Assembly: GCF_000717275.1 (NCBI RefSeq)
Contig: NZ_JNYV01000001.1
Location: forward strand, 682,001-746,000
Origin: Kitasatospora arboriphila
GTDB lineage: Bacteria > Actinomycetota > Actinomycetes > Mycobacteriales > Mycobacteriaceae
Length of the DNA: 64,000 nucleotides
Direction: 5' to 3'
In this document: piece after piece, positions 39,399 to 49,500 of the stretch
Position numbering within the stretch: the stretch's first letter is position 1
How the letters are laid out: the number at the start of each line of letters is the position of its first letter
Notes under the pieces: generated by a model
What the model was told of the DNA's origin: nothing
Databases searched by the model: none
The model's input: only the letters and a program-made list of their open reading frames with translations
Translations under genes and position numbers: made by a program

Positions 39399-41966
39399 GT
39401 GGCGGCACCAAACTTGACCCGTGATCTTGCGAGCGAGCGCTCGGCGAACATCTCGGTCTCCAACTACGCGATCGACCTCGACCTCACGGACGGATCGGGC
39501 AAACCGGGCGAGAAGACGTTCCGTTCATCGGTCACCATCGCCTTCTCGGCCGAACCCGGGTCGTCGTCGTTTGTCGACCTCATCGCCGAGAAGGTGCACA
39601 GCGCCACGCTCAACGGGGAGCCGGTGGACCTGACGGCGTACACCGAAGAAGACGGTCTGGCGCTTCCCCAACTGGCAGAACGGAACACGCTCGAGGTCGT
39701 CGCCGACTGTGTCTATTCGCACACCGGAGAGGGACTGCACCGCTTCGTCGACCCCACCGACGACTCGGTGTACCTCTACTCACAGTTCGAGACGGCCGAC
39801 GCCAAGCGCATGTTTGCGTGCTTCGATCAGCCTGACATGAAATCGACGTTCGACGTGTCGGTGACCGCGCCCGCGGACTGGAAGGTGATCTCCAACGGCG
39901 CCGGAACCGAGACGGCGCCCGGCAAGCACACTTTCGCAACGACGCCCCTGTTGAGCACGTACCTGGTGGCGCTCATCGCGGGTCCGTACGCGCAGTGGAC
40001 CGACTCCTACACCGACGAGCACGGGACCATCGACCTGGGGATCTTCTGCCGGTCCTCACTCGCCGAGTTCATGGATTCCGATCGCCTGTTCACCGAGACC
40101 AAACAGGGATTCGAGTTCTACCACAAGAACTTCGGCATTCCCTACGCGTTCGGCAAGTATGACCAGCTCTTCGTTCCCGAGTTCAATGCGGGCGCGATGG
40201 AGAATGCGGGTGCAGTCACATTCCTCGAGGACTATGTCTTTCGTTCGAAGGTCACGAAGTATCTGTACGAGCGGCGCGCCGAGACCGTGCTGCACGAGAT
40301 GGCCCACATGTGGTTCGGCGATCTCGTCACCATGCAGTGGTGGGATGACTTGTGGCTCAACGAATCGTTCGCGACATTCGCTTCGGTGCTGTGCCAGTCC
40401 GAGGCAACCGAGTACAAGAACGCCTGGACCACGTTCGCCAACGTCGAGAAGTCGTGGGCATATCGACAGGATCAGTTGCCGTCGACGCATCCGGTGGCAG
40501 CCGACATCCCCGACATCGCCGCCGTCGAGGTGAACTTCGACGGAATCACCTACGCCAAAGGCGCGTCGGTACTCAAGCAGCTTGTCGCGTACGTCGGCCT
40601 CGACCACTTCCTCGCCGGTCTCCGCGACTACTTCCAGGCTCACAAGTTCGGGAACGCGACGTTCGGTGATCTTCTCGGAGCGCTCGAGAAGTCCTCTGGC
40701 CGTGACCTTTCCGACTGGGGATCGCAGTGGTTGAAGACCACCGGCATCAACGTGATGCGGCCCGACTTCGACCTCGACGACGCCGGCGCATTCACCCGCT
40801 TCGAGATCATCCAGGATGGCGCCGCGCCGGGCGCCGGCGAGACCCGTACGCACCGACTGGCCGTCGGCATCTACGACGACGTCGACGGAAAGCTGGTCCG
40901 GACCAAGCGAGTGGAACTCGATGTCGAGGGTGGCCGCACGGCGGTCGACGACCTCATCGGCGTTGATCGCGGCCGGCTGATCCTGCTCAACGACGACGAC
41001 CTCACGTACTGCTCGGTGCGGCTGGATCCCGACTCACTGGCGACGGCCACCAGCCGGTTGGGCGACATCAGTGAATCGATGCCGCGCACACTTGTGTGGT
41101 CGGCAGCGTGGGAGATGACTCGCCAGGCAGAGATGCGAGCACGCGAGTTCGTGGCCCTGGTCCAGGAGGGTATCGGCTCGGAGACCGAAATCGGTGTGGT
41201 GCAACGAGTCCTGTTGCAGGCGCAGACCGCGATCGACGCCTACGCGGACCCGCACTGGGCGAAGTCGGAAGGCTGGCCAGGTTTCAGCGCGCGGCTGCTG
41301 GAACTCGCGCGCGCTGCCGAACCGGGCTCTGACCATCAATTGGCCTTCGTCAACACGCTGCTCTCTGGCGTCCTGGGGCCCGGACAGGCAGAGATCGTGC
41401 AGTCGCTCCTCGACTCGGACCCCGCCGATCAAGGGCTACCCGGTCTCACCGTCGACACCGACCTGCGCTGGTCGATCGTGAACGCCCTGGCGACCGCCGG
41501 TGCCATAGACACCGATCCGTCGACGACACCTGTCATCGATGCAGAACTCGAACGAGACAACACCTCGGCAGGCGGCCGGCAGGCTGCCAAGGCCCGGGCA
41601 GCCCGTCCCCTCGCCGAGGCGAAGGCCGACGCCTGGTCCAAGGCGGTCGAGGACGACACCCTCTCGAACACTCTGGGTCGGTCCGTGATCGCCGGCTTTG
41701 TGCGTCCGGGGCAGGGCGAGTTGCTTGCGCCGTACACCCAGAAGTACTTCGACGCGGTCCCACAGGTGTGGCAGCGACGCTCCAGTGAGGTAGCCCAGAC
41801 GGTGGTTGTCGGTCTGTACCCGAACTGGGCCGCCGACGAGAACGGGTTGGCACTGGCCGACGAGCTGCTGTCCGCTGACCATCCCCCGGCCCTGCGTCGA
41901 CTGATCTCCGAAGGCCGTGACACCGTGGCCCGGGCCCTGCGCGCACGGGAGTTCGACAAGAGCTGA
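39399..41966 (+). CDS. pepN: Aminopeptidase N (M1 family)
   Basis: The 855-residue zinc aminopeptidase removes N-terminal residues from peptides. GAMEN is present in FNAGAMENAGAVTF, and the zinc motif HEMAHMW is followed 18 residues later by the glutamate of NESFA. Length and domains match the mycobacterial PepN (Rv2467). It starts at GTG 39399 after AGGCGAGG. The segment between 39230 and 39398 carries a 12-bp palindrome CACCTGCAGGTG (39280-39291). Confidence 0.97.
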   Translation: MAAPNLTRDLASERSANISVSNYAIDLDLTDGSGKPGEKTFRSSVTIAFSAEPGSSSFVDLIAEKVHSATLNGEPVDLTAYTEEDGLALPQLAERNTLEVVADCVYSHTGEGLHRFVDPTDDSVYLYSQFETADAKRMFACFDQPDMKSTFDVSVTAPADWKVISNGAGTETAPGKHTFATTPLLSTYLVALIAGPYAQWTDSYTDEHGTIDLGIFCRSSLAEFMDSDRLFTETKQGFEFYHKNFGIPYAFGKYDQLFVPEFNAGAMENAGAVTFLEDYVFRSKVTKYLYERRAETVLHEMAHMWFGDLVTMQWWDDLWLNESFATFASVLCQSEATEYKNAWTTFANVEKSWAYRQDQLPSTHPVAADIPDIAAVEVNFDGITYAKGASVLKQLVAYVGLDHFLAGLRDYFQAHKFGNATFGDLLGALEKSSGRDLSDWGSQWLKTTGINVMRPDFDLDDAGAFTRFEIIQDGAAPGAGETRTHRLAVGIYDDVDGKLVRTKRVELDVEGGRTAVDDLIGVDRGRLILLNDDDLTYCSVRLDPDSLATATSRLGDISESMPRTLVWSAAWEMTRQAEMRAREFVALVQEGIGSETEIGVVQRVLLQAQTAIDAYADPHWAKSEGWPGFSARLLELARAAEPGSDHQLAFVNTLLSGVLGPGQAEIVQSLLDSDPADQGLPGLTVDTDLRWSIVNALATAGAIDTDPSTTPVIDAELERDNTSAGGRQAAKARAARPLAEAKADAWSKAVEDDTLSNTLGRSVIAGFVRPGQGELLAPYTQKYFDAVPQVWQRRSSEVAQTVVVGLYPNWAADENGLALADELLSADHPPALRRLISEGRDTVARALRAREFDKS

Positions 41967-41967
41967 G

Positions 41968-42004
41968 ACGGCCACACAGGCCGGACAGAACGGCCACACA
42001 GGCC
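41968..42004. repeat. Short direct repeat after pepN
   Basis: ACGGCCACACAGGCC occurs at 41968-41982 and 41990-42004, a 22-bp period, between the pepN stop and its terminator. It could be replication slippage; no function is evident. Confidence 0.7.
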
Positions 42005-42010
42005 AGAAAT

Positions 42011-42051
42011 CACAAGGGCGGGGCAACCACAGTGGTTGCCCCGCCCTTGTG
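42011..42051. terminator. Terminator between pepN and the DUF5130 gene
   Basis: Arms 42011-42028 and 42034-42051 (CACAAGGGCGGGGCAACC and its complement) form an 18-bp perfect stem with a 5-nt loop ACAGT. It lies between convergent genes and can stop both. Confidence 0.9.
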
Positions 42052-42062
42052 TAGGTATCAGA

Positions 42063-42536
42063 TCAGCGGATGGTGACCGCCGAAGCGATGACTCGGACCG
42101 CCGAGATCAGTCCGTCGACGAGATCGCCCGCGCGGATACCTGCGATCGCGGCGGTCACGCCCAGCTGAGCAACCCGGTCGTTGAGCCGCGGAGCGACTTC
42201 CCGGCCCGAGATGACCACAACATCCTTGGTGTTCGGCGAGACCGCGATCAACGCTGCGTGTTCGGGTTCGGGCACGCTCGGCAGCACCGCCGACGCGCCC
42301 GCGAACGCGTCGGGTCCGAGGTCACCGATGTAGATCGAGAAGCGGATGCCCGTCCGATCGGTGGCGTCCGACAGTGCATCGTCGAGCGCAACCAGTTCGT
42401 CACGCCGAAACGGCGGCGTGGCCGGTGCGGCGCCGGGGAACCGGGCAGCCGAGACGCGCCCGCTGCCGGTCACCGTGGCACCCATGGGGAGGGTGTCAGG
42501 GTCGATGTTCGCCCTTACGATTTCACCACTTGCCAC
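42063..42536 (-). CDS. DUF5130 family protein
   Basis: The 157-residue protein begins at GTG with ASGEIVRANIDPDTLPMG and contains FSIYIGDLG and PNTKDVVVISGREVA. This matches the DUF5130 proteins of mycolata (TPM-like fold, Rv2468c position). No signal peptide or membrane helix is clear. The start overlaps the upstream small membrane protein gene by 14 bp. Function is unknown. Confidence 0.72.
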   Translation of the reverse strand: MASGEIVRANIDPDTLPMGATVTGSGRVSAARFPGAAPATPPFRRDELVALDDALSDATDRTGIRFSIYIGDLGPDAFAGASAVLPSVPEPEHAALIAVSPNTKDVVVISGREVAPRLNDRVAQLGVTAAIAGIRAGDLVDGLISAVRVIASAVTIR

Positions 42537-42777
42537 TTGCCGAGCCTCCGATCAGATCGTCATGTCCATGCCCGTGGTACCCGGGCGCAACCGGTGTGAC
42601 GTCGGTGGCGCTGAACAGCAGCGGTTCGTGCTCCCACTTCTGGTCGATCGTGTAGGGCTGCACCTTCGGGTACTTGACGCCAAAAGTGAGGGTCATCGCA
42701 CCGACCACCAGCACAACCGAGATCACAGTGAGGATGACGACCGGTAAACCGATCGCCACAATCAGGTCTTCCACCAC
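42523..42777 (-). CDS. Small single-pass membrane protein, unknown function
   Basis: The 84-residue protein has one N-terminal transmembrane helix (about residues 5-34: LIVAIGLPVVILTVISVVLV and on), then a soluble tail with YPKVQPYTIDQKWEHEPLLF and a His/Gly-rich end. Similar small proteins accompany DUF5130 in related genomes, as I recall. It overlaps the DUF5130 gene by 14 bp and so is co-translated. Function is unknown. Confidence 0.7.
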   Translation of the reverse strand: MVEDLIVAIGLPVVILTVISVVLVVGAMTLTFGVKYPKVQPYTIDQKWEHEPLLFSATDVTPVAPGYHGHGHDDLIGGSASGKW

Positions 42778-42867
42778 ATCCGCCCTTCAGCAGTCGTCTT
42801 TCATCTGAGAACTTAGCGGACGCCGCTCCCGGACGCCTCGCCGAGGTCGCAGTGGCGCGCCGGACTC

Positions 42868-43539
42868 CTACGCGGCACCCGAGTCGAGGTACCGCGACCA
42901 AGCTGGGTCGAAGTCCTTGACGGTGGCGAGAAGACGCCAATGGCGCCCCTTGGGTGCGCTCAGAGTTGCCTTGAGCGTCCAGCCGAGTTCGCCGAGCAGC
43001 CGATCCGCCTTCTTGTGGTTGCAGGAGGCGCAGCACGCGACGCAGTTGTCCCAGGTGTGGGTACCCCCACGGCTCCGGGGGACGACGTGGTCGATCGTGT
43101 CCGCCTTACCGCCGCAATAGCCGCAGCGGGATCGATCCCGCTGCATCAATGCTGCTCTGGTCATCGGGACCACCGCCCGGTACGGCACCCGCACGTAGTT
43201 GCGGAGCCGGATCACAGACGGCACCGCGAGCGCCATCTCTGCCGAATGAATGAGAGGGCCGGCACCATCCTCGTGGATGACGTCGGCCCGTTCGCGCAGC
43301 ACCAGGACTATCGCCCTGCGTATCGAGATCGCCGCGAGGGGTTCGTAGGTGGCATTGAGAAGGAGTACCCGGTGTTTCCCCCATCGGGTGTTCATCCGCG
43401 CAGGCGGCCCGCCGATGGCATCTACCGAGGTGCCGCGAGACCCAGGCGTCAAGGTGGTCACAGACGAGTTACCGGGGTGATGGGGCACGCGTTCAGACCC
43501 CGCGTGGACCTTTTCCCGCTGCGACTTCGTACGCGACAT
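42868..43539 (-). CDS. HNH endonuclease family protein
   Basis: The 223-residue protein contains two CxxC pairs (CGYC, CASC) framing IDHVVPRSRGGTHTWDN, a complete HNH nuclease signature. The conserved part begins at MNTRWGKHRVLLLNATYEPL (residue 49). An internal ATG at 43395 could be the true start, because the first 48 residues are low-complexity. It matches the single-copy actinobacterial Rv2469c type, not a mobile element. It is divergent from glbO across a 163-bp region carrying a palindrome. Confidence 0.85.
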   Translation of the reverse strand: MSRTKSQREKVHAGSERVPHHPGNSSVTTLTPGSRGTSVDAIGGPPARMNTRWGKHRVLLLNATYEPLAAISIRRAIVLVLRERADVIHEDGAGPLIHSAEMALAVPSVIRLRNYVRVPYRAVVPMTRAALMQRDRSRCGYCGGKADTIDHVVPRSRGGTHTWDNCVACCASCNHKKADRLLGELGWTLKATLSAPKGRHWRLLATVKDFDPAWSRYLDSGAA

Positions 43540-43616
43540 CTAACCTCCCGGCCAACCAACCGACCTCGATGGGAACGATTCAGTTCAACACGGATATGGC
43601 AGAAATGCACGACAAT

Positions 43617-43638
43617 AAGACCAGCTGCAGCTGGTCTT
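43617..43638. promoter_or_regulatory. 22-bp perfect palindrome between the HNH gene and glbO
   Basis: AAGACCAGCTG (43617-43627) is followed without spacer by its exact complement (43628-43638), then TT. It sits in a divergent control region with no plus-strand gene running into it, so an operator is more likely than a terminator. It is 64 bp upstream of the glbO start and 77 bp upstream of the HNH start. Confidence 0.6.
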
Positions 43639-43702
43639 TTGCGTGAACTCTGCGTATCGCGGGATATGCGCGTGTGGGTCCGGCTCTGGAACAATGGTTC
43701 CC

Positions 43703-44146
43703 GTGACTGATTCATCGCAGACGGACCCGGCCGGCGACGCCGGTTCCACGCAGACGGAGCCGGTCCGCACGTTCTACGACGCGGTGGGCGGCGAGCAGAC
43801 GTTCGTCGACCTCGTGGCGCGTTTCTATCGGGAAGTGGCAGCCGACGAGATACTCCGGCCGCTGTACCCCGAGGAAGACCTGGGCCCGGCAGAACGCCGA
43901 ATGCGCATGTTCCTCATCCAGTACTGGGGCGGGCCCCGCACCTACTCCGACGAGCGCGGGCACCCCCGGTTGCGGATGAGGCACAACCCGTTCCGTGTCG
44001 GCCCACTCGAACGGGACGCCTGGCTCAGATGCATGCACACAGCCATCGCCTCCATCGATTCCACCCGGCTCGACCCGCCGCACCGGCAGGCGCTCACCGA
44101 ATACATGGAGATGGCGGCTCAATCCATGGTGAATACACCTATCTGA
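43703..44146 (+). CDS. glbO: Group II truncated haemoglobin GlbO
   Basis: The 147-residue globin has the group II features [13 protein letters not shown] (tryptophan at G8-like position and tyrosine), MRHNPFRVG with proximal histidine, and FYREVAADE. GlbO binds O2 and is linked to membrane respiration and peroxide handling in mycobacteria. I choose GTG 43703 because an ACAAT-like -10 lies about 7 nt upstream. ATG 43694 is in frame. It is 54 bp before aglA, as in Rv2470-Rv2471. Confidence 0.93.
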   Translation: MTDSSQTDPAGDAGSTQTEPVRTFYDAVGGEQTFVDLVARFYREVAADEILRPLYPEEDLGPAERRMRMFLIQYWGGPRTYSDERGHPRLRMRHNPFRVGPLERDAWLRCMHTAIASIDSTRLDPPHRQALTEYMEMAAQSMVNTPI

Positions 44147-44200
44147 CCTGGCTCGCGGAGCGGCCCCGTGATCGCGGGCAAACAACGACCGTGAGGCAAG

Positions 44201-45859
44201 ATGATGCGGGTGAGTGACGAGAAGAACGATCTTTCCGCCGCTGAAACCGGTGCGCCACACCAGGTTCAGCAGCATGTGCAGTCGGACTATCCACTGTGGT
44301 GGCAGAACGCGGTTTTCTACCAGATCTATCCGCGCTCGTTCTCGGACAACAACGGAGACGGCGTCGGCGATCTGGCCGGTGTCATCGACAAGCTCGGTTA
44401 CCTCGAACTGCTGGGCATCGACGCCATCTGGCTCAGCCCCGTCATGAAGTCACCGATGGCCGACCACGGCTACGACGTGTCCGACCCGCGCGATGTCGAC
44501 CCGCTGTTCGGCGGTCTCGAAGCCCTCGACCTGCTCATCGCCGAGGCACACGGGCGGGGCATCAAGATCACGATGGACCTGGTGCCCAATCACACCAGCG
44601 ACCAGCACGCCTGGTTCGTCGAAGCCCTCTCCGCCGAGCCCGGGAGCCCGGCGCGCGAACGCTACATCTTCCGCGACGGCAAGGGAGACAACGGCGACGA
44701 GCCGCCCAACAACTGGCCCAGCGTTTTCGGCGGCCCGGCATGGACACGCACCACCGGACCCGACGGCGAGCCCGGACAGTGGTATCTGCATCTGTTTGCA
44801 CCCGAACAACCCGATTTGAACTGGGACAACCCAGAGGTGTTCGCCGATCTCGAGCGCACGCTGCGGTTCTGGCTCGACCGTGGAGTGGACGGATTCCGGA
44901 TCGATGTGGCACACGGGATGGCCAAACCCGACGGCCTCCCGGACATGGACCACGAAGCTTTCGGCCTGCTCACCAACGACGACGACGATCCGCGGTTCAA
45001 CAACGACGGTGTGCACGACATCCACCGCCGGATCCGCGGAGTGCTCGACGACTACCCCGATGCGATGACCGTCGGCGAGATCTGGGTGAAGGACAACACC
45101 CGATTCGCCGAGTACGTGCGCCCCGACGAACTCCACCTCGGCTTCAACTTCCGCCTGGCAAAGGTGGGTTTCGATTCCGAGGAGATCCGCGAAGCCGTCG
45201 AACATTCCCTCGAAGCCGTCGCAACGGTGTCCGGCACCCCCACCTGGACGTTGTCGAACCACGATGTGGAGCGCGAGGTCACCAGGTACGCCGACGACAC
45301 CGATCCGCGCGCTGGGCTCGACCGCGCACGCGCGATGATCCTCGTCGAGCTGGCCTTGCCGGGTGCGGCATTCATCTACAACGGCGCCGAACTCGGGTTG
45401 CCGAATGCCGAGCTGCCGGATGAGGCGCTACAGGATCCGGTGTGGGAACGCTCCGGCCGTACCGAGCGTGGTCGAGACGGCTGCCGAATTCCCCTGCCCT
45501 GGGAAGGCGAGACACCCCCCTTCGCGTTCTCCAGCAACACCAAGACCTGGTTGCCGATCCCGCCGGAGTGGTCGACCCTCACCGTCGAGTCGCAACTCGA
45601 AGATCTGGAGTCGACGCTGTCGCTCTACCGGCTGGCGATCGAACTGCGTAAGACCCGACCGGAGTTCGCCGGAGAGAGCATCGAATGGTACGGCGCGCCT
45701 CCCGGATGCCTGGCGTTTCGCCGGTCGCTCGGCAAGCTGGTGTGTGCTCTCAATGCCGGGCCGGATCCCATCGGACTACCGCCCGGAGAGCTGCTGCTCA
45801 GTAGCAGTCCCCTGGTCGACGGGAAGCTCCCACCGAACGCCGCGGCGTGGCTGGTCTGA
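44201..45859 (+). CDS. aglA: Alpha-glucosidase, GH13 family
   Basis: The 552-residue protein is a GH13 alpha-amylase-family enzyme, probably oligo-1,6-/alpha-1,4-glucosidase. The (beta/alpha)8 barrel has the nucleophile in DGFRIDVAHG (D235), the acid/base in VGEIW (E293) and the transition-state stabiliser in SNHD (D355). QIYPRSFSDNNGDGVGDL is typical. It follows glbO. It is likely cytoplasmic (no signal peptide). Substrate is inferred: maltose, trehalose-derived or glycogen-derived oligosaccharides. Confidence 0.93.
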   Translation: MMRVSDEKNDLSAAETGAPHQVQQHVQSDYPLWWQNAVFYQIYPRSFSDNNGDGVGDLAGVIDKLGYLELLGIDAIWLSPVMKSPMADHGYDVSDPRDVDPLFGGLEALDLLIAEAHGRGIKITMDLVPNHTSDQHAWFVEALSAEPGSPARERYIFRDGKGDNGDEPPNNWPSVFGGPAWTRTTGPDGEPGQWYLHLFAPEQPDLNWDNPEVFADLERTLRFWLDRGVDGFRIDVAHGMAKPDGLPDMDHEAFGLLTNDDDDPRFNNDGVHDIHRRIRGVLDDYPDAMTVGEIWVKDNTRFAEYVRPDELHLGFNFRLAKVGFDSEEIREAVEHSLEAVATVSGTPTWTLSNHDVEREVTRYADDTDPRAGLDRARAMILVELALPGAAFIYNGAELGLPNAELPDEALQDPVWERSGRTERGRDGCRIPLPWEGETPPFAFSSNTKTWLPIPPEWSTLTVESQLEDLESTLSLYRLAIELRKTRPEFAGESIEWYGAPPGCLAFRRSLGKLVCALNAGPDPIGLPPGELLLSSSPLVDGKLPPNAAAWLV

Positions 45860-45874
45860 ACCAACCCGCCGGGC

Positions 45875-46567
45875 TCAGTTGACCTGGAGCGAAAACGCCA
45901 TCGTGCGCCGCTGATAGACCGACCCGAATCGGGCGTCGAGTCGCGCCCACACCGGGGTGCAACGCACTCGCACGACTTCGTCGGCGTCGATGAGTTCGAG
46001 GTCCGACGTCTCGGTGACGTCGTGGTTGTCGGCCTGCCGCACGAAACCCATTGCCGTCAGAGCAAAGATCGACCGCATCGATACGTTGACGACCTCCTCC
46101 GTCGTCTCCCCTGTCACGTCGAGCACTTGCTGGTCGAGCAATGAGGTCGGCGGTCCGTGGCCGCTGCCTTGGGTGCGGGCCACCTCCGCCCCGGTACGCG
46201 AGAGCTGTATCAGTACCCGGGCCGGAACGTCATCGACGTGGACGAATCCGTCGACGGCGGGCAGGGCACCGCGCCACGCGCTGTCGAGAGGGAATCCGGT
46301 GTCGACCGACGCGGTCTCCGGGTTGTCCGCCTCCCGCCTCAGCGCGGTGCGCAATTCGGTTGCGCCGCAGACCGCGTCGTCACCCTCGATGGATCCCGCG
46401 ACCACCCGGGTGGCCAACACATCGAAGCCGGTGTTCACCCAGATTCCCAGCAGGCCATCGGGACGCTTCTTGATGCGGAGAACCGCGACATCGTCCGCGC
46501 GCAGAGCCCGGCCGGCGAACACGGCCAGATCGGTGCGGTCGCGGGCCGCCAGGGTCAACGTCGCCAT
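45875..46567 (-). CDS. Conserved hypothetical protein (Rv2474c-like)
   Basis: The 230-residue protein begins MATLTLAARDRTDLAVFAG and shows no recognisable catalytic motif, signal peptide or membrane helix. I believe it corresponds to the uncharacterised gene beside the large glutamate dehydrogenase in mycobacteria. The start overlaps the gdh stop by 1 nt (TGATG), so it is translationally coupled to it. That coupling hints at a role linked to glutamate metabolism, but nothing in its sequence supports that directly. It ends 15 bp from the aglA end. Confidence 0.8.
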   Translation of the reverse strand: MATLTLAARDRTDLAVFAGRALRADDVAVLRIKKRPDGLLGIWVNTGFDVLATRVVAGSIEGDDAVCGATELRTALRREADNPETASVDTGFPLDSAWRGALPAVDGFVHVDDVPARVLIQLSRTGAEVARTQGSGHGPPTSLLDQQVLDVTGETTEEVVNVSMRSIFALTAMGFVRQADNHDVTETSDLELIDADEVVRVRCTPVWARLDARFGSVYQRRTMAFSLQVN

Positions 46568-49500
46568 CAGCGGATCGAACTCCTGAGCTGACGAGCCGCC
46601 ACCGACAGCGTCGCGAGATCGAGTTCGCCCAATTCGGCGATGTCGGACAGGGTCGTCCGCACGCGGGCGAGGCGCGAGGAGTTGCTGAGTTCCCAGTCGG
46701 CGATCTTTTCTGCAGGTGACTCGTCGGGCTCCGCCGAGTCCAGGATCACCAGACAGAGAGACCGCAGCGTGCTGTGCAGGTCGTCCCGCAACGCCAGCCG
46801 GGCAAGCGAGTGCCAGCGGTCCTTGCGGTCCAGGTCGGACACCGCGGTCAACAGGTCCTCGACGCCGAGATGATCCATCACCTCGAAGTACAACTCCCCC
46901 ACCTCGGCAGGCTCTCGGTCCGATATCTCGGCCGCGTCGATGATGTCGAGAAGGCAGAACCGGTGCAGGCTGACGGCGACGGCCTCGGCGATCTCGGCGG
47001 GCACACCGTCATCGCGCAAGCGCTGGGCGCGACGCTCGACCCCCTCGGCGGAACTACCACGAAGCCAACCCGGCAACTGGGGCGACAGTTCGGCGACAAG
47101 TGCGGCGTAGCGCGTCACCTCGGCTGCCATCGCGAGAGGTTGCGGCCGACCGGCGATCATCCAGCGCGACGCGCGAAAGAGCAGCCGTCGCGCGTAGGTG
47201 ATCATGGCGTCGGTGGTCGGGACAGAGCAGGGCGCCGCCGCGATGTCCTGCCACAACCCGTGCAAACCGAATATCTGGGTGACCGCCTGAAATGAGCGCA
47301 CCACGTCGAGTGACGTGGATCCGCTCCCCTCACACAGACGGAACACATGGGTGATCCCCGCGTTGTCCACGAGGTCGTTCACCACCGCCGTCGTGACGAT
47401 CTCGCGACGCAGCGGGTGGTTGGCAATCCCTTCGGCGAACCGCTCTCGAAGCGGCACGGGGAAATACGTCCTCAGTCGTGGCGAGAAGACGTCATTGTTC
47501 GGCAGGTCGCCGTCGAGCATGTCGGACTTGAGCGCCAGCTTCACGTGCGCCATCAACGTTGCCAGCTCCGGCGACGTCAGGCCGTGACGCCCGGTGGACT
47601 CACCGCGCTTGATCAGCTCGGCCGGACGAGGAAGGGCCTCGAGCTTCAGGTTGACCCCACGGCCGGCGAGCTCCTTGAGCAACCTCGCGTAGACCTCGGC
47701 CGCCTCGGCGGCCTGCGATCGGCTGGTCCCCAGCTCGGCGTTCTGTGACACGTTGTCAGCCAGCACGAGGTCGCCGACTTCTTCGGTCATGGACTCCAGC
47801 AACGGGTTTCGATCCTCGGCAGCCAACTCACCGGCCGACACCTGGGAGTCGAGCAGGATCTTGATGTTCACCTCGTGATCGGAGCAATCGACGCCGGCCG
47901 AATTGTCCATCGCATCGGTGTTGATGCGTCCACCGCTCAGATCGAATTCGATACGACCCAGTTCGGTGACTCCGAGGTTGCCACCCTCGCCGACGACCTT
48001 GACGCGCAGCTCGTTCCCGTTCACGCGGATCGCGTCGTTCGCCTTGTCTCCCACCGCTTCATGCGACTGGGTGCTCGCCTTGACATACGTTCCGATGCCG
48101 CCGTTCCACAGCAGATCGGCGGGAGCGAGCAGGATGGCGCGGATCAGTTCCGGGGGCGAGAGCGTCGAGACGTCTTCGGGCACTCCCAGGGCCCTCGCGA
48201 TCTGAGGGCTGATGTCGATGGACTTGCGGTCGCGCGACCACACGCCGCCACCTTCGCTGATCAACTCGGTGTTGTACTCGGCCCACGACGAGCGCGGCAG
48301 TTCGAACAAACGCTGTCGTTCGGCGAACGACTTCTCCGCATCGGGGTCGGGATCGATGAAGATGTGACGGTGGTCGAACGCCGCGGTCAATTGAATGTGC
48401 CTCGACAGCAGCATGCCGTTACCGAAGACATCGCCGCTCATGTCGCCGATGCCCACCACCGTGAAGTCCTCGGTCTGGGTGTCGACGCCCATCTCTCGGA
48501 AGTGACGTTTGACCGCCTCCCAGGCGCCTCTGGCCGTGATGCCCATCGCCTTGTGGTCATATCCGGCAGAACCGCCGGAGGCGAACGCGTCCCCGAGCCA
48601 GAACCCGTATTGCCCCGCAACATCGTTGGCGATGTCGGAGAACGTGGCGGTGCCCTTGTCCGCTGCGACCACCAGGTAGGGATCGTCGTCGTCGCGGCGT
48701 ACCACCCGGGTGGGCGCGGTGACGTTCCCCGTTTTCTGGTCGATGTTGTCGGTGAGATCGAGCAGTCCTGAGATGAAGTGGCGGTAGCACTCCACTCCTT
48801 CTGCACGGTAGGCGTCCCGATCCGCGGTGGGGTCCCCCGTCGGTAACGGCGGCCGCTTCATCACGAACCCGCCTTTGGAACCAACCGGCACGATGACCGC
48901 GTTCTTCACTGCCTGCGCCTTGACCAACCCGAGGATCTCGGTTCGGAAGTCCTCACGCCGATCCGACCAACGCAATCCGCCGCGAGCCACCGACCCGAAT
49001 CTCAGGTGGACGCCCTCCACCCGGGGAGAATAGACGTAGATCTCATACAGCGGACGTGGTTCCGGCGTCTGCGGGATGTCTCTGGGGCGCAACTTCAAAG
49101 CGAGGACGTTCCGCGAAGAACCATGTTCAGCGGCGACGTAGTAATTGGTACGCACGGTCGCCGAGATCACCGAGATGTAGGCACTGATGATGCGATCGAC
49201 GTCGAGGCTGATGATCGATCCGACGTCGGCCGACAGACCGTCGAGCACCTCTGACCGCCGGTCATCGTCAGCTGCGTCGGGATCGAACGACGCCGCGAAC
49301 AACTCGACGAGCGTCTTGGTGATCGCCGGGTGTGCGCCCAGAACCGACGCCACGTGATTGTTGCTGTAGGACGAACCGCACTGACGCAGATATTTGGAAT
49401 AGGCACGCAGAACTGCCGCTTCACGCCAGGTCAGGCCGCAGCGGAACACGAGTTCGTTGAAGTCGTCCACCTCTGCATCGCCGCGCCAGATTTGGGCAAA

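Noticed and set aside
42868..43539. HNH gene as part of a mobile element or restriction system
   Set aside because: No methylase, integrase or phage gene is nearby, and neighbours follow the conserved mycobacterial order.
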